Part shown: positions 1-9,129 of the stretch, in pieces | Numbering within the stretch: position 1 is the stretch's first letter | How the letters are laid out: every line of letters starts with the position of its first letter | From: Actinoplanes teichomyceticus ATCC 31121 | Lineage (GTDB): Bacteria; Actinomycetota; Actinomycetes; Mycobacteriales; Micromonosporaceae | Length of the DNA stretch: 64,000 nt | NCBI RefSeq assembly: GCF_003711105.1 | Contig: NZ_CP023865.1 | Location: 1,400,001-1,464,000, forward strand | Direction of reading: 5' to 3' | Notes under the pieces: model-generated | The model's database searches: none | The model's input: only the letters and a program-made list of their open reading frames with translations | Told to the model about the DNA's origin: nothing | Made by a program: the position numbers and the translations under genes

Positions 1-2
1 CC

Positions 3-257
3 GCGGTCCGGGACCAGGACGGTCGTACGTACGCGGCGGCCTCGGTGACGCTGCCCAGCCTGTCCGTGACCGCGTTGCAGCTGGCGGTGGCCCAGGCGGC
101 CGCCTCCGGCGCCACCCGGATCGAGGCCGCCGCGGTGGTCACCGAGGCGTCGACCCTGGACGGCGCCGGGCACGCCGCGGTGCGTGACCTGTCGGTCGAC
201 GCGCCGATCCACGTGGCGGGCCCGTCCGGCGCGCTGCTGGGCACGGTCTCCGCATGA
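3..257 (+). CDS. Cytidine deaminase-like protein, C-terminal fragment
   Basis: The reading frame is open from the window edge to a TGA, so the 5' end is missing; 84 residues remain. The fragment is alanine-rich with alternating helices and strands and a conserved-looking aspartate-rich middle. No complete deaminase zinc motif is visible because it would lie upstream. The assignment rests mainly on position: in actinobacteria a short cytidine-deaminase-like gene commonly sits directly before era, as here. The next start is about 100 bp downstream. A small unrelated conserved protein is the alternative. Confidence 0.5.
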   Translation, partial: AVRDQDGRTYAAASVTLPSLSVTALQLAVAQAAASGATRIEAAAVVTEASTLDGAGHAAVRDLSVDAPIHVAGPSGALLGTVSA

Positions 258-360
258 GCGCCGCCGAGCGTCCGGTCCGGCCCGGCTCCCCGGTTGTCTG
301 CGATCCTTCCCCGGCCGCCGGTGGCGGCATCTCTCCGCGGGTGGCGGCAGGAGGCACGGC

Positions 361-1824
361 GTGACGGACGCGAGCCAGCGACCACACGGTGAGCGGCGTC
401 GTTCCGCGGGCGGCGGCGGGCCGGATGCGGGCCAGCGGGCGGCGGACGGTGAGCGGCGTCGTTCCGCGGGCGGCGGCGGGCCGGATGCGGGCCAGCGGGC
501 GGCGGACGGTGAGCGGCGGCTGACGCCGGGGGAGCGCAACGAGCTGCGGCGCCAGGAGCGCCGCGCCGCCCGTCGCGCCGAGCAGCAGGGCGCCGAGCCG
601 CGGGGACGCAAGCCGGGCGGGGCGCGTGGCGGCGCGTCCGGGGAGCGGGGCGCGGCCGGCGGAGCGGCCTCCGGGTCGCGCGGTGGTCGGTCCGGCGGCT
701 TTCCCGGTACGCGGGGGGAGCGCGCCGGCACGAGCCGGGGCGGCGCCGGCCGGCGTGACGAGCCCGGTGCCGGCCGTGGCGGGGCCGGTGTGCCCGGCGG
801 CCGGGGGCAGGCTGCCGCGCCGGGCCGGGACGAGGCGGCGGGGCGTCCGGGTCGTGTCGGCAAGCCGGGTGTGCCGGATGGTCGTACGGAGCGGAAACCG
901 CGCCTGCACCGGCACAAGGCCGCGTCGCCGGACCGCCGGGACGACGGCGTCTATCGCGCTGGTTTCGCCTGTTTCGTCGGACGGCCGAACGCCGGCAAGT
1001 CGACGCTGACCAACGCCATCGTCGGCCAGAAGATCGCGATCACCTCGAACAAGCCGCAGACCACCCGGCATGTGATCCGGGGCATCCTGCACCGCCCGGA
1101 CGCGCAGCTCGTGCTGGTCGACACGCCGGGTCTGCACCGGCCGCGGACGCTGCTCGGCGAGCGGCTCAACGACCTGGTCCGCGAGGTGTGGAGCGAGGTC
1201 GACGTGATCGGGGTGTGCTTCCCGGCGGACGAGCCGGTGGGGCGCGGCGACCGGTTCATCTCGGCCGAGATCAGCGAGCTCAAGGCCAAGGTGATCGCGG
1301 TGGTGACCAAGGTCGACCTGGTCGACCCGCAGACGCTGGCGCAGCGGTTGCTGGCGATCTCCGAACTGTACGACTTTGCGGAGATCGTCCCGGTCAGCGC
1401 GGTGTCCGGGCATCAGGTGGAGATCCTGACCGACGTGATGGTGCGCTACCTCCCGGAGTCGCCGCAGCTCTACCCGGACGACGTGCTGACCGACGAGCCG
1501 GAGCAGGTGCTGATCGCCGAGCTGATCCGGGAGGCCGCGCTGGAGGGGGTGCGCGACGAGCTGCCCCACTCGATCGCGGTGATCGTCGAGGAGATGCTGG
1601 TCGAGGGCAACCTGACCCGGATCTTCGCGGACATCTACGTGGAGCGGGACAGCCAGAAGTCGATCGTGATCGGGGCTCGCGGGGCCCGGCTCAAGGAGGT
1701 CGGCTCCACGGCGCGGGTGGAGATCGAGCGGTTGCTGGGCTCGAAGGTCTACCTCGATCTGCATGTCCGGGTCGCGAAGGAGTGGCAGCGGGATCCGAAG
1801 CAGCTTCGCAAGCTCGGCTTTTAG
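361..1824 (+). CDS. era: GTPase Era with long basic N-terminal extension
   Basis: Era is a ribosome-assembly GTPase that binds 16S rRNA. The Era core starts near residue 197 and is complete: G1 GRPNAGKS (about residues 206-213), the switch threonines in QTTRH, G3 DTPG, G4 TKVD and a serine-alanine G5. A C-terminal KH domain carries VIGARG. The GTG start is chosen because GGAGG lies six bases upstream. At 487 residues the protein is far longer than the usual ~300. The extra ~190 residues are Gly/Arg/Ala-rich, low complexity and contain an exact 60-bp DNA duplication. The extension may help RNA binding, but that is inference. recO and uppS follow after two inserted genes. Confidence 0.95.
   Translation: MTDASQRPHGERRRSAGGGGPDAGQRAADGERRRSAGGGGPDAGQRAADGERRLTPGERNELRRQERRAARRAEQQGAEPRGRKPGGARGGASGERGAAGGAASGSRGGRSGGFPGTRGERAGTSRGGAGRRDEPGAGRGGAGVPGGRGQAAAPGRDEAAGRPGRVGKPGVPDGRTERKPRLHRHKAASPDRRDDGVYRAGFACFVGRPNAGKSTLTNAIVGQKIAITSNKPQTTRHVIRGILHRPDAQLVLVDTPGLHRPRTLLGERLNDLVREVWSEVDVIGVCFPADEPVGRGDRFISAEISELKAKVIAVVTKVDLVDPQTLAQRLLAISELYDFAEIVPVSAVSGHQVEILTDVMVRYLPESPQLYPDDVLTDEPEQVLIAELIREAALEGVRDELPHSIAVIVEEMLVEGNLTRIFADIYVERDSQKSIVIGARGARLKEVGSTARVEIERLLGSKVYLDLHVRVAKEWQRDPKQLRKLGF
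391..510 (+). repeat. 60-bp perfect tandem duplication in era
   Basis: Two identical 60-bp units (391-450 and 451-510) are followed by the first eight bases of a third. The unit length is a multiple of three, so the frame of the era N-terminal extension is kept and 20 residues are duplicated (beginning ERRRSAGGGG). Confidence 0.95.
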
Positions 1825-1907
1825 TTCGATAATTGGACATTCTTTGACTATGGGGTAGATCACCAGGATTTGCGCTTTGGCCCTCGGGGCGGGTAACACC
1901 GTTGGCC

Positions 1908-3020
1908 ATGCGCAACCGGTACCTGGACCTTCTCCGCGCGATCGCCACCGTCCGGGTGGTGATCTATCACCTGACCGGCTGGAGCGCGCTGACCATCGTG
2001 TTCCCGGCGATGTCGGTGATGTTCGCGCTGGCCGGCTCGCTGATGGCGGCATCGCTGGACCGGTTCGGGGTGGGGGCGGTGGAGCGGCGCCTGCGCCGGC
2101 TGCTGCCCTCCCTCTGGGTGCTCACCCTGGTGGTCGCGGTGCCGGCGATGCTGATCGCCGGCACCCCGTTCGACGTGCACCTGCTGCTGTGGGGGTTCCC
2201 GCTGGCCGACCCGCAGGCCACCGGCTGGTGGATGCAGAGCCTCAGCCACGCCTGGTACCTGCGGGACTTCCTGTGGTTCGTGCTGCTCTCGCCGCTGCTG
2301 CTGCCGATCTTCCGGCGGCTACCGCTGGTCGCGCTGCTGATTCCGTACGTGGTTCTGCTGACGTGCGAGGTGAGCGGCGCCCGGCTCCCGGCGGTCGCCC
2401 ACGACCTGGCCCTGTACGGCGGCGCCTGGCTGCTCGGCTTCGCCCACCACGACGGGTGGCTGCGGCGGATCCGGCCGGCACGGCTGCTCGGGATCGCCGC
2501 CGCGCTGGCCGGGGCGGGAGTCGCCTGGACCGTCACCCACCCCAGCGCCCGCGGGTACGACCTGAACGACATCCCGCTCGGCAACGCGCTCTGGTCCGCG
2601 GCGTTCGTCCTGGTCGCGCTGAGCCGCTCGCCGATGGTCCGGGACCACCGGGTGCTGACCGTGCTGAACTCCCGCGCGCTGAGCATCTACCTGTGGCACA
2701 TCCCGATCCTGGTCGCGGTCACCCAGTTCGGGGAGCGGCACGGGCTGCCGATCACCGGGCCGACCGGCCTGGGCTGGCGGCTGGCCGCGGTGCTGGTGCT
2801 GCTCGGCGCGGTGCTGGTGGTGGTCGGCTGGGTGGAGGACGTGGCGGCCGGACGGCGGCCGGTGCTGCTTCCGGGTCACCGGGCGCAGGCGCGATCCGCC
2901 CCGCTGGTCCCCGCGCCGGCCCCCCCGTTGCCGCCCGCGCCGCCGCGCCCGGCACCGGCCGTGACGTCGCCCGCGGCCCTACCGGGTGCCGACGGTCAGG
3001 TCGCCGCTGCGCGCGCGTAG
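1908..3020 (+). CDS. Acyltransferase family 3 membrane protein
   Basis: A 370-residue integral membrane protein of the acyltransferase 3 (OafA-like) type, which transfers acyl groups to extracytoplasmic sugars or lipids. The family signature is seen at the N-terminus: RYLDLLRAIA followed by VVIYH, with the expected Arg10 and His21. About ten hydrophobic segments follow, and then a proline-rich cytoplasmic tail (about residues 305-345). ATG at 1908 is preferred to TTG at 1902. The last 42 bases overlap the convergent lipoprotein gene. The acceptor substrate cannot be told from the sequence. Confidence 0.8.
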   Translation: MRNRYLDLLRAIATVRVVIYHLTGWSALTIVFPAMSVMFALAGSLMAASLDRFGVGAVERRLRRLLPSLWVLTLVVAVPAMLIAGTPFDVHLLLWGFPLADPQATGWWMQSLSHAWYLRDFLWFVLLSPLLLPIFRRLPLVALLIPYVVLLTCEVSGARLPAVAHDLALYGGAWLLGFAHHDGWLRRIRPARLLGIAAALAGAGVAWTVTHPSARGYDLNDIPLGNALWSAAFVLVALSRSPMVRDHRVLTVLNSRALSIYLWHIPILVAVTQFGERHGLPITGPTGLGWRLAAVLVLLGAVLVVVGWVEDVAAGRRPVLLPGHRAQARSAPLVPAPAPPLPPAPPRPAPAVTSPAALPGADGQVAAARA

Positions 3021-3743
3021 GTCCAGGACGTTCGGCGACTGCGGGTCCTCGGTGAGGCCGTCGATGTGCGTGTCGCCGTCCGCGGTGTGGTCGTTGATCC
3101 GGTAGCGGCCCTCGGGCACCAGCAGCATGAGGTCACCGCTGGTCACCGACGCGGTGACCGAGGCCGGCTCGGCCAGCTCCAGATCCAGGCTGCCGGACGT
3201 GACCCGGGCCTGCACCGGGCCGCTGATCTCCAGAGCGGTGATGTCGCCGGACGTGGCCTCCAGGATCGCGCCGGGCGCCCGGGTCACGCTCACCTGACCG
3301 GAGGTGGCCTTGACCCGCACCGGTGCGCTCGCGCCGTCGATCATGACGTCGCCCGAGGAGAGGGTCAGGTCGACGGCGCCGACGCCGGTCAGGTTGACGC
3401 TGCCGGAGCGCAGGTCGCCGCGGACCTTGACCCCGGTGGGGGCCTGCACCTCGTACACGATGTGGCAGTCGAAACCGCACTCGGTGGGCAGCGTCAGCGT
3501 GGTCCCGGCGATCCGGTAGGTGGGGCCCGAGCCGTTGCCGCCGCGCACGGTCCGCTTGATCCGGGTGTCGGTGACGTCGGCGGTGGTCACGATCACGTCA
3601 CCGCTGCCACCGCTGACCACGATGTCGGTGATCTTCGCCCGCTCGGTGTCCTCGAAGGTCATCGTCGCGCCGACCACACCGTCGCAGCCGGCCAGGGCGG
3701 CCACCGAGGCGGCGGCCAGGACCAGGGCCACGGTACGGCTCAT
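2979..3743 (-). CDS. DUF4097-type beta-repeat lipoprotein
   Basis: A 254-residue secreted lipoprotein. The signal peptide ends in a lipobox (ALAGC, Cys20), which is why the internal ATG at 3743 is taken over upstream in-frame codons. The mature part is a run of short repeats of the type TSGDI/SSGDVM/TSGSLDL, the pattern of DUF4097/DUF4098 right-handed beta-solenoid proteins. Two cysteines in CGFDC could form a disulfide. The function of the family is not established; cell-surface binding is the common suggestion. It converges on and overlaps the acyltransferase 3' end. Confidence 0.75.
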   Translation of the reverse strand: MSRTVALVLAAASVAALAGCDGVVGATMTFEDTERAKITDIVVSGGSGDVIVTTADVTDTRIKRTVRGGNGSGPTYRIAGTTLTLPTECGFDCHIVYEVQAPTGVKVRGDLRSGSVNLTGVGAVDLTLSSGDVMIDGASAPVRVKATSGQVSVTRAPGAILEATSGDITALEISGPVQARVTSGSLDLELAEPASVTASVTSGDLMLLVPEGRYRINDHTADGDTHIDGLTEDPQSPNVLDLRARSGDLTVGTR

Positions 3744-3936
3744 GCGGGGCCTGCCCGCCGGGGCCGCTGGGCGGCCCCCGCCTGCGGGTTCGTCATGCGC
3801 TCCGGCCACGTGCCGCGCGGTGCAGTCGCTCATGCCCCGACGCTATTGCCGGGCCGGCCCCGGCACCATCGGTTCGGTCCCGGAGTCCACCCTGAGATCC
3901 GGGTCAGGGTTTGTCGTAGGCACCGGGCAGAATGGC

Positions 3937-4716
3937 ATGGTGCCCGCTGGATACCGCCGCCATCTCTACCGTGACGACGCGGTGGTGCTGCGCGTGCAGA
4001 AACTGGGCGAGAGCGACCGGATCGTCACCCTGCTGACCCGCCGGCACGGCCGTCTCCGGGCGGTCGCCCGGGGAGTGCGCCGGACCACCTCGCGCTTCGG
4101 CGCCCGGCTGGAGCCGTTCGGGCACATCGACCTGCAACTGGCCGGGTCGCCCGAGGGGGTGGGCAGCTCGCTGCATTCGGTCAGCCAGGTCGAGGCCCTC
4201 TCGCTGTACGGCAAGAGCTTCCTCGCCGACTACCCGCGGTACACCGCGGCCAGCGCCATCTGCGAGACCGCCGAGCGGCTCACCCCGGTCGAGCGGGAGC
4301 CCGCGCTGCGGCTGTTCCAGCTCACCCTGGGCGCGTTCAAGGCGCTCGCCGCCGGGGAACACGCCGGCAGCCTGGTCCTCGACGCGTACCTGTTGCGCGC
4401 CATGACGTTCGCCGGCTGGGCGCCCGCGGTCACCGAGTGCGCGGTCTGCGGAGAACCCGGCCGGCACGCGGCGTTCGCGATCCCGGCCGGCGGGGCGGTC
4501 TGCCCGGACTGCCGGCCGCCCGGCGCCGCCCACCCCAGCCCGGCCACCCTCGGCCTGATGAACGCGCTGACCATCGGCGACTGGACGGTCGCCGACGCCA
4601 CCGAGCCCTCGGTGCGCCGGGAGTGCAGCGGCCTGGTCGCCGCCCACCTGCAATGGCACATGGAGCGCTCGCTACGCTCGCTGCCGCTTGTCGACCGACG
4701 GGAGTTGAAACCGTGA
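3937..4716 (+). CDS. recO: DNA repair protein RecO
   Basis: RecO acts in the RecFOR pathway, binding SSB and loading RecA at gaps. The 259-residue protein has the N-terminal OB-fold typical of RecO ([20 protein letters not shown], then [12 protein letters not shown]), a helical middle, and a zinc site formed by Cys168-x2-Cys171 and Cys189-x2-Cys192. The ATG at 3937 is followed at once by an alternative GTG at 3940. The stop overlaps the GTG of uppS, so the two are translationally coupled, as in many actinobacteria. Confidence 0.93.
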   Translation: MVPAGYRRHLYRDDAVVLRVQKLGESDRIVTLLTRRHGRLRAVARGVRRTTSRFGARLEPFGHIDLQLAGSPEGVGSSLHSVSQVEALSLYGKSFLADYPRYTAASAICETAERLTPVEREPALRLFQLTLGAFKALAAGEHAGSLVLDAYLLRAMTFAGWAPAVTECAVCGEPGRHAAFAIPAGGAVCPDCRPPGAAHPSPATLGLMNALTIGDWTVADATEPSVRRECSGLVAAHLQWHMERSLRSLPLVDRRELKP

Positions 4717-5495
4717 GCCCGCGTCCGCCCACCCCGCACATCTCCGGCGCCCGGCCGCCCAAGCTGCCGCCCGCGGCGATCCCGCGTCACGTGGCGCTCG
4801 TGATGGACGGCAACGGCCGCTGGGCCAAGGAGCGCGGCCTGTCCCGCACCAAGGGCCACGAGCAGGGTGAGCACTCGCTCTTCGACGCCATCGAGGGCGC
4901 CATCGAGCTGGGCATCCCGTACCTGTCGGCGTACGCGTTCTCCACCGAGAACTGGAAGCGCTCGCCGGAGGAGGTGCGCTTCCTGATGGGCTTCAACCGC
5001 GACGTCATCCGCCGCCGCCGTGACCAGCTGGTCGACCTGGGCGTGCGGGTGGTCTGGTCGGGCCGGTCGGGCCGGCTGTGGAAGAGCGTGATCTCCGAGC
5101 TGCAGACCGCCGAGGAGATGAGCCGGCACAACAGCACGCTCACCCTGCAGTTCTGCGTCAACTACGGCGGCCAGGCGGAGATCGCCGACGCCGCCGCGGC
5201 CATCGCCCGCGACGTCGCGGCCGGCAGGCTCAAGCCGGACAAGGTGAACGAGAAGACCGTCGCGAAGTACCTCTACCACCCCGAGGTCCCCGAGGTCGAT
5301 CTCTTCCTGCGCCCGTCGGGCGAGCAGCGTACGTCGAACTTCCTGCTCTGGCAGTCGGCGTACGCGGAGATGGTCTACCTCGACACCCTCTGGCCCGACT
5401 TCGACCGTCGTCACCTGTGGTACGCGTGCGAGCTCTACGCCCAGCGCGACCGCCGCTTCGGTGGCGCCCTGCCCAACCCGGTCAGCCCGACGTAG
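4713..5495 (+). CDS. uppS: Isoprenyl diphosphate synthase (undecaprenyl/decaprenyl type)
   Basis: A cis-prenyltransferase making the polyprenyl diphosphate carrier for cell-wall synthesis. The 260-residue protein has the catalytic motif [12 protein letters not shown] with Asp32, the [12 protein letters not shown] block, and the C-terminal [15 protein letters not shown] segment followed by the acidic DTLWPDF. The GTG start overlaps the recO stop (GTGA) and has a GGGAG a few bases upstream. Chain length (C50 or C55) cannot be read from the sequence. Confidence 0.93.
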   Translation: MSPRPPTPHISGARPPKLPPAAIPRHVALVMDGNGRWAKERGLSRTKGHEQGEHSLFDAIEGAIELGIPYLSAYAFSTENWKRSPEEVRFLMGFNRDVIRRRRDQLVDLGVRVVWSGRSGRLWKSVISELQTAEEMSRHNSTLTLQFCVNYGGQAEIADAAAAIARDVAAGRLKPDKVNEKTVAKYLYHPEVPEVDLFLRPSGEQRTSNFLLWQSAYAEMVYLDTLWPDFDRRHLWYACELYAQRDRRFGGALPNPVSPT

Positions 5496-5504
5496 CCGTC
5501 CCGC

Positions 5505-6191
5505 TCAGGCCGCCCGGAACGTGGTGAGAGCGCGGACCGCCGCGTCCCGGTCGCTCAGGTCCGGGAGCACCACGTGCGCGCCCGCGGCGGCCAGCTCGGC
5601 GGCCGGCGTGGACCCGGTGGCCACCGCGACCGCGACCGCGCCGTTGGCCAGCGCGGCGGTCACGTCGTGCACCGTGTCACCGACCACCACCGGGTGGAAC
5701 CGCTCGCCGTACTTCGCCTCCGCCCGCTGCAGGCTGCGGAGCACCAGGGTGGCGCGCACGCTGTCGTCGGTGCCGTACCCGCCGACCTCGGCGTCGAACG
5801 AGCCGGACAGCCCGAACGCCGCCACCTTCGCCGCGGCCACCTCCGGGACGTTGCCGGTGACCAGCGTCTGCACCACGTCCGGGCGGTCACCGAGATGCCC
5901 GAGAACCTCGCGCACGCCCGGCATCAGCGCGCCGTGCCGGGCGAACTCGTGCCGGAGCGTGCCGACGATCTCGACGTAGCGGGCGAAGAACCGTTCCGGG
6001 GTGCAGTCGGTCACCCCGTGCGCGGCGAAGACGTCGTCGCAGATGTCCAGGTCGGTGCGTCCCGCGAAGACCGGGGTGTCCCGCCACGGCACGCCGGTCA
6101 CCTCGGTGAACGCGGTCCTCCAGGCCCGGGCCGCGACCCCGCCGGTGCGCAGCAGCGTGTAGTCGATGTCCCACATCACTAGGCGTCTCAT
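5505..6191 (-). CDS. HAD-family hydrolase (phosphatase)
   Basis: A 228-residue haloacid-dehalogenase-superfamily phosphatase. Motif I is DIDYTLL (Asp8, Asp10), motif II is the LVTGN threonine, and motif IV is [10 protein letters not shown] near residue 165. A helical cap lies between motifs I and II, as in phosphoglycolate-phosphatase-like enzymes. The ATG at 6191 overlaps the stop of the thiamine-binding-like gene (ATGA), so the two are co-translated. The substrate is unknown; a sugar or cofactor phosphate is likely. The gene converges on uppS with a 9-bp gap. Confidence 0.82.
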   Translation of the reverse strand: MRRLVMWDIDYTLLRTGGVAARAWRTAFTEVTGVPWRDTPVFAGRTDLDICDDVFAAHGVTDCTPERFFARYVEIVGTLRHEFARHGALMPGVREVLGHLGDRPDVVQTLVTGNVPEVAAAKVAAFGLSGSFDAEVGGYGTDDSVRATLVLRSLQRAEAKYGERFHPVVVGDTVHDVTAALANGAVAVAVATGSTPAAELAAAGAHVVLPDLSDRDAAVRALTTFRAA

Positions 6192-6484
6192 GAGTCGCCG
6201 AGCACCCGCTCGATGTGCTCCACCTTGGCGGTCAGCGCGCCGGTCACGCCGGGCCGGACATCCGCCTTCAGGGACAGGCTGACCCGCGGCGCGACCGCGG
6301 CGACGGCGTCCACCGCCTGTTTGACCACGGCCATCACCTCGTCCCACTCACCCTCGACGGTGGTGAACATGGCGTCGGTGCGGTTCGGCAGCCCGGAGGC
6401 GCGCACCACCCGCACCGCCTCGGCGACGGCGTCGCCGACGGAGTCCCCGACTCCGAGCGGCGTGACGGAAAAGGCAACCAGCAT
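6188..6484 (-). CDS. MTH1187/YkoF-family thiamine-binding-like protein
   Basis: A 98-residue protein with the ferredoxin-like pattern of the MTH1187/YkoF family: VAFSVTPLG at the start, a [19 protein letters not shown] middle, and a second strand-helix LKADVRPG. Family members bind thiamine or related pyrimidines. Of two nearby ATGs, 6484 is chosen because GGGAGG sits nine bases upstream, whereas it abuts the other ATG at 6493. It is the first gene of a two-gene unit with the HAD phosphatase, which could act on a thiamine-pathway phosphate (inference). Confidence 0.75.
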   Translation of the reverse strand: MLVAFSVTPLGVGDSVGDAVAEAVRVVRASGLPNRTDAMFTTVEGEWDEVMAVVKQAVDAVAAVAPRVSLSLKADVRPGVTGALTAKVEHIERVLGDS

Positions 6485-6609
6485 GCCGTCCATCCTCCCA
6501 GGCGGACCGGAACACTCTGGGAGATCTACAAAGTAGCAGTGACGGTGACAAACCGGTATCCGATGACCGGCCGAGGGCGGCGGGCGCGCCCAGCGCCTAC
6601 GGTCTGCCG

Positions 6610-7509
6610 GTGACCACACGACTCGATGCGTCGATGGCCGGCACGTGGCGGCTCGGGGACCGGACCGTCAACCGGATGGGCCTCGGATCGATGCGGCTGA
6701 CCGCGAACCCGGACACCGGCGTGGCGATCCGGGTGCTGCGCCGCGCCGTCGAGCTGGGCGTCGACCACATCGACACGGCCGCGTTCTACCGCACGCCCGG
6801 CGGGATCATCGACGCCGGACCCGGGCCGGTACGACACGCCACCGAGCTGATCCGGGCCGCGCTCAGGCCGTACCCGAACCGGGTCTTCATCGCGACCAAG
6901 GTGGGACCGGACCGCCGGCCGGACGGGCGCTGGGCGGAGGCCGACACGCCGGCGCGGCTGCGCCGGCAGGTCGAGGAGAACCTGCGGCGCCTCGGCGTGA
7001 CGACGCTGGACCTGGTCAACCTGCGGATCACCCGGCAGATTCCGGCGCAAGCCCTCGCCGAGCGGTTCGGGGCGCTCGCCGACCTGCGGGCCGCCGGGCT
7101 GATCCGGCATCTGGGTCTCTCCAACATCACCGCGGAGCAGCTGGACGTGGCGGCCCCGATCGCCCCGGTGGTCTGCGTGCAGAACGCCTACTCCGTCGAC
7201 CTCCGCCGCGACGACGACCTGCTGCGGATCTGCCGGGAGCGGGGAATCGCCTTCGTCCCGTTCTTCGCCATCGCCGGCCGGCAGCGGGAGGCGGGCGCGG
7301 CCGGCGAGCAGAGCGGGGCGCTGCGGCGCGTCGCGGCCCGGCACGGGGTGACCGAGCACCAGGTACGCCTGGCGTGGACCCTGCACCGGGGGCCGCACGT
7401 GCTGGCCATCCCCGGCACCGGCGACCCGGCCCACCTGGAGCAGAACATCGCCGCCGCCGGACTGGCTCTGACCGGCGCTGACCTGGCCGAGATCGACGCC
7501 GCGGGCTGA
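6610..7509 (+). CDS. Aldo/keto reductase
   Basis: A 299-residue NADPH-dependent oxidoreductase with a TIM-barrel layout. The start has the family's GLGSMRL, followed by [11 protein letters not shown] containing the catalytic Asp55 and Tyr60. IATKVG supplies the catalytic lysine near residue 97. The usual catalytic-histidine position reads as part of LDLVNLRI, so the His appears replaced by Asn. The C-terminus has [13 protein letters not shown], the NADP phosphate-binding segment. The GTG start lies 126 bp from the divergent thiamine-binding-like gene. The substrate is unknown. Confidence 0.88.
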   Translation: MTTRLDASMAGTWRLGDRTVNRMGLGSMRLTANPDTGVAIRVLRRAVELGVDHIDTAAFYRTPGGIIDAGPGPVRHATELIRAALRPYPNRVFIATKVGPDRRPDGRWAEADTPARLRRQVEENLRRLGVTTLDLVNLRITRQIPAQALAERFGALADLRAAGLIRHLGLSNITAEQLDVAAPIAPVVCVQNAYSVDLRRDDDLLRICRERGIAFVPFFAIAGRQREAGAAGEQSGALRRVAARHGVTEHQVRLAWTLHRGPHVLAIPGTGDPAHLEQNIAAAGLALTGADLAEIDAAG

Positions 7510-7516
7510 CCGCGGC

Positions 7517-7638
7517 GGCCGCCGGCTGCCCCCGGGCCGTCAGGCATGGGCCGCCGGTTGCGCCCGGCTCTGCATCGGCCGCCGGCTGCCCCCGGGCCGT
7601 CAGGTCATCGGCCGCCGGTTGCGTCCGGCTCTCAGGTC
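7517..7638. repeat. ~60-bp imperfect tandem duplication at the 3' end of the WS/DGAT gene
   Basis: The unit starting CGGCCGCCGGCTGCCCCCGG at 7517 recurs at 7577 with a few mismatches. The second copy contains the last codons and stop of the leftward acyltransferase gene; the first is a non-coding copy of that end. Confidence 0.85.
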
Positions 7639-9129
7639 ACCGGCAGCCGCCCCGGCGCGCGGGCCGCCACCGGCCGGCACGCCGCCCGCGCCGCTCGGGT
7701 GGCATCCCGCGGCGAGGGTCGCCCAGTCCTGCCGGATGCCGGCGACCAGCGTCGGCAGGTCCGGGAAGCCGTCCGCGCCGGCCTGCACGGTCACGGTGAG
7801 CTCCCCGGCGTAGGACAGCGCGACCACGGAGAGAGCCACGTTGCCGGCCAGGTTCCCGACCGCGATCACCCGGCGCACCGGGGCACCCAGCAGCCGGATC
7901 GGCGTCACCGGCCCGGTCATGTTGCTCTCCACCAGGGCGGTCACGTGCTGCCGGCGACTGAACCAGCGCACCAGGCCGAGCCGGGCCAGGGCCACCAGGA
8001 TGCCGTTGGCCGCGGTCACCGACTGTTCGCCCTTGGCCCGGGCGGTGGCCGCCGTCACCGCACGTAGCCGATCGGCGGGCTGGCCGGCCGCCACCGGCAG
8101 GCGCACGAGCATCGCGCCGGTCCGGTTGCCGTCCGGCCCGGCCGAACCGGCACGCAGCGACACCGCGACCGTGCAGTTCAGCCACAACCGGTCGGCCGGC
8201 TCCCCGCGCGACCGCAGCAGCGCGCGGACGCCACCGGCGGCGAGAGCCAGGATCAGGTCGTTGACCGTGGCCCCGTACCGGTGCGCGACCGTCCGGGCCT
8301 CGGCCAGCGGGAACGGCAGGACGACCAGGCGGCGGCCGGGGGTGAGCGGCACGTTCAGCGAGGTGCGCGGGGACCGCCAGGCCGCGCCGAGCATCCGCAG
8401 CCCGGGCAGCGGTGAGCCGGTGCGGCGTACCGGCGGCGCGGGGCGCAGGTCGCGCAGCCGGTCGGCGACCAGCGCCCGCCAGCGGGGTGCCGGCCGTGGC
8501 CGCCAGCTCGGGTCGGGGTGGGGCGTGCTCTCGGGCAGTGGTGTGGGGCCCGGGCCGATGGTCGGGCCCGGGTGGGGCGGTGTCTCGGGGAGGGGTGTGG
8601 GGCCCGGGCCGATGGTCGGGTCGGGGTGGGGCGGTGTGTCGCCGAGCAGCGTGGTGACCATCCGGATCGCCGCCATCCCGTCGGCCACCACGTGGTGCAG
8701 CAGGAACATCACCGCCATCCGGCCGTCGGGCAGGCCCGGTATCAGCCACATCCGCCACAGTGGCCGGGAGCGGTCCAGCACCGGCACGAGGAGCCGCTCG
8801 GCGAGCCGGAGGAGGGCGCCCTCGTCGTACGGTGGCGGCAGCTCGGCGACGCCGACGTGGTCGGCGATCCGGAACCGCGGCGCGTCCACCCAGACCGGGC
8901 GCCCGCCGAACGGGCCGCTCGGGCGGATCACCTGGCGCAGCCGGGGCACACGGGCGAGCCGCGCCTCGACGGCCGCGCGGATCTCGGCGAGCCGTGGCCG
9001 CCCCGCGGGGTCGCCGAGGGTGGTGCCGTCGAGCACCGCGATGGCGGCGACGTGGATCGGCGTGTCCGGGCCCTCGGCGGCGAGGTTGATCAGATCCTCG
9101 GCGGTGAGCCGGGGAAAGCGGCTCTCCAC
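7600..9129 (-). CDS. Wax ester synthase/diacylglycerol acyltransferase (WS/DGAT) family protein
   Basis: A 509-residue acyl-CoA-dependent acyltransferase that would make wax esters or triacylglycerol at the membrane. The catalytic HHxxxDG motif is present as HHVVADG (His145, His146, Asp150). The C-terminal domain includes NLAGNVALSVVALSYAGELTV-like strands typical of the family. The GTG at 9129 is chosen over upstream codons because GGAGGG lies at good distance and the family N-terminus (LTAEDLINLAAE) follows at once. An 18-residue Pro/Gly repeat is inserted near residues 165-205, which family members usually lack. Confidence 0.85.
   Translation of the reverse strand: MESRFPRLTAEDLINLAAEGPDTPIHVAAIAVLDGTTLGDPAGRPRLAEIRAAVEARLARVPRLRQVIRPSGPFGGRPVWVDAPRFRIADHVGVAELPPPYDEGALLRLAERLLVPVLDRSRPLWRMWLIPGLPDGRMAVMFLLHHVVADGMAAIRMVTTLLGDTPPHPDPTIGPGPTPLPETPPHPGPTIGPGPTPLPESTPHPDPSWRPRPAPRWRALVADRLRDLRPAPPVRRTGSPLPGLRMLGAAWRSPRTSLNVPLTPGRRLVVLPFPLAEARTVAHRYGATVNDLILALAAGGVRALLRSRGEPADRLWLNCTVAVSLRAGSAGPDGNRTGAMLVRLPVAAGQPADRLRAVTAATARAKGEQSVTAANGILVALARLGLVRWFSRRQHVTALVESNMTGPVTPIRLLGAPVRRVIAVGNLAGNVALSVVALSYAGELTVTVQAGADGFPDLPTLVAGIRQDWATLAAGCHPSGAGGVPAGGGPRAGAAAGDLRAGRNRRPMT
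8519..8640 (-). repeat. 54-bp repeat encoding a Pro-rich insertion in the WS/DGAT protein
   Basis: Two and a half units of 54 bp encode the repeated peptide TIGPGPTPLP with PHPDP spacers. The reading frame is preserved. Confidence 0.85.
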
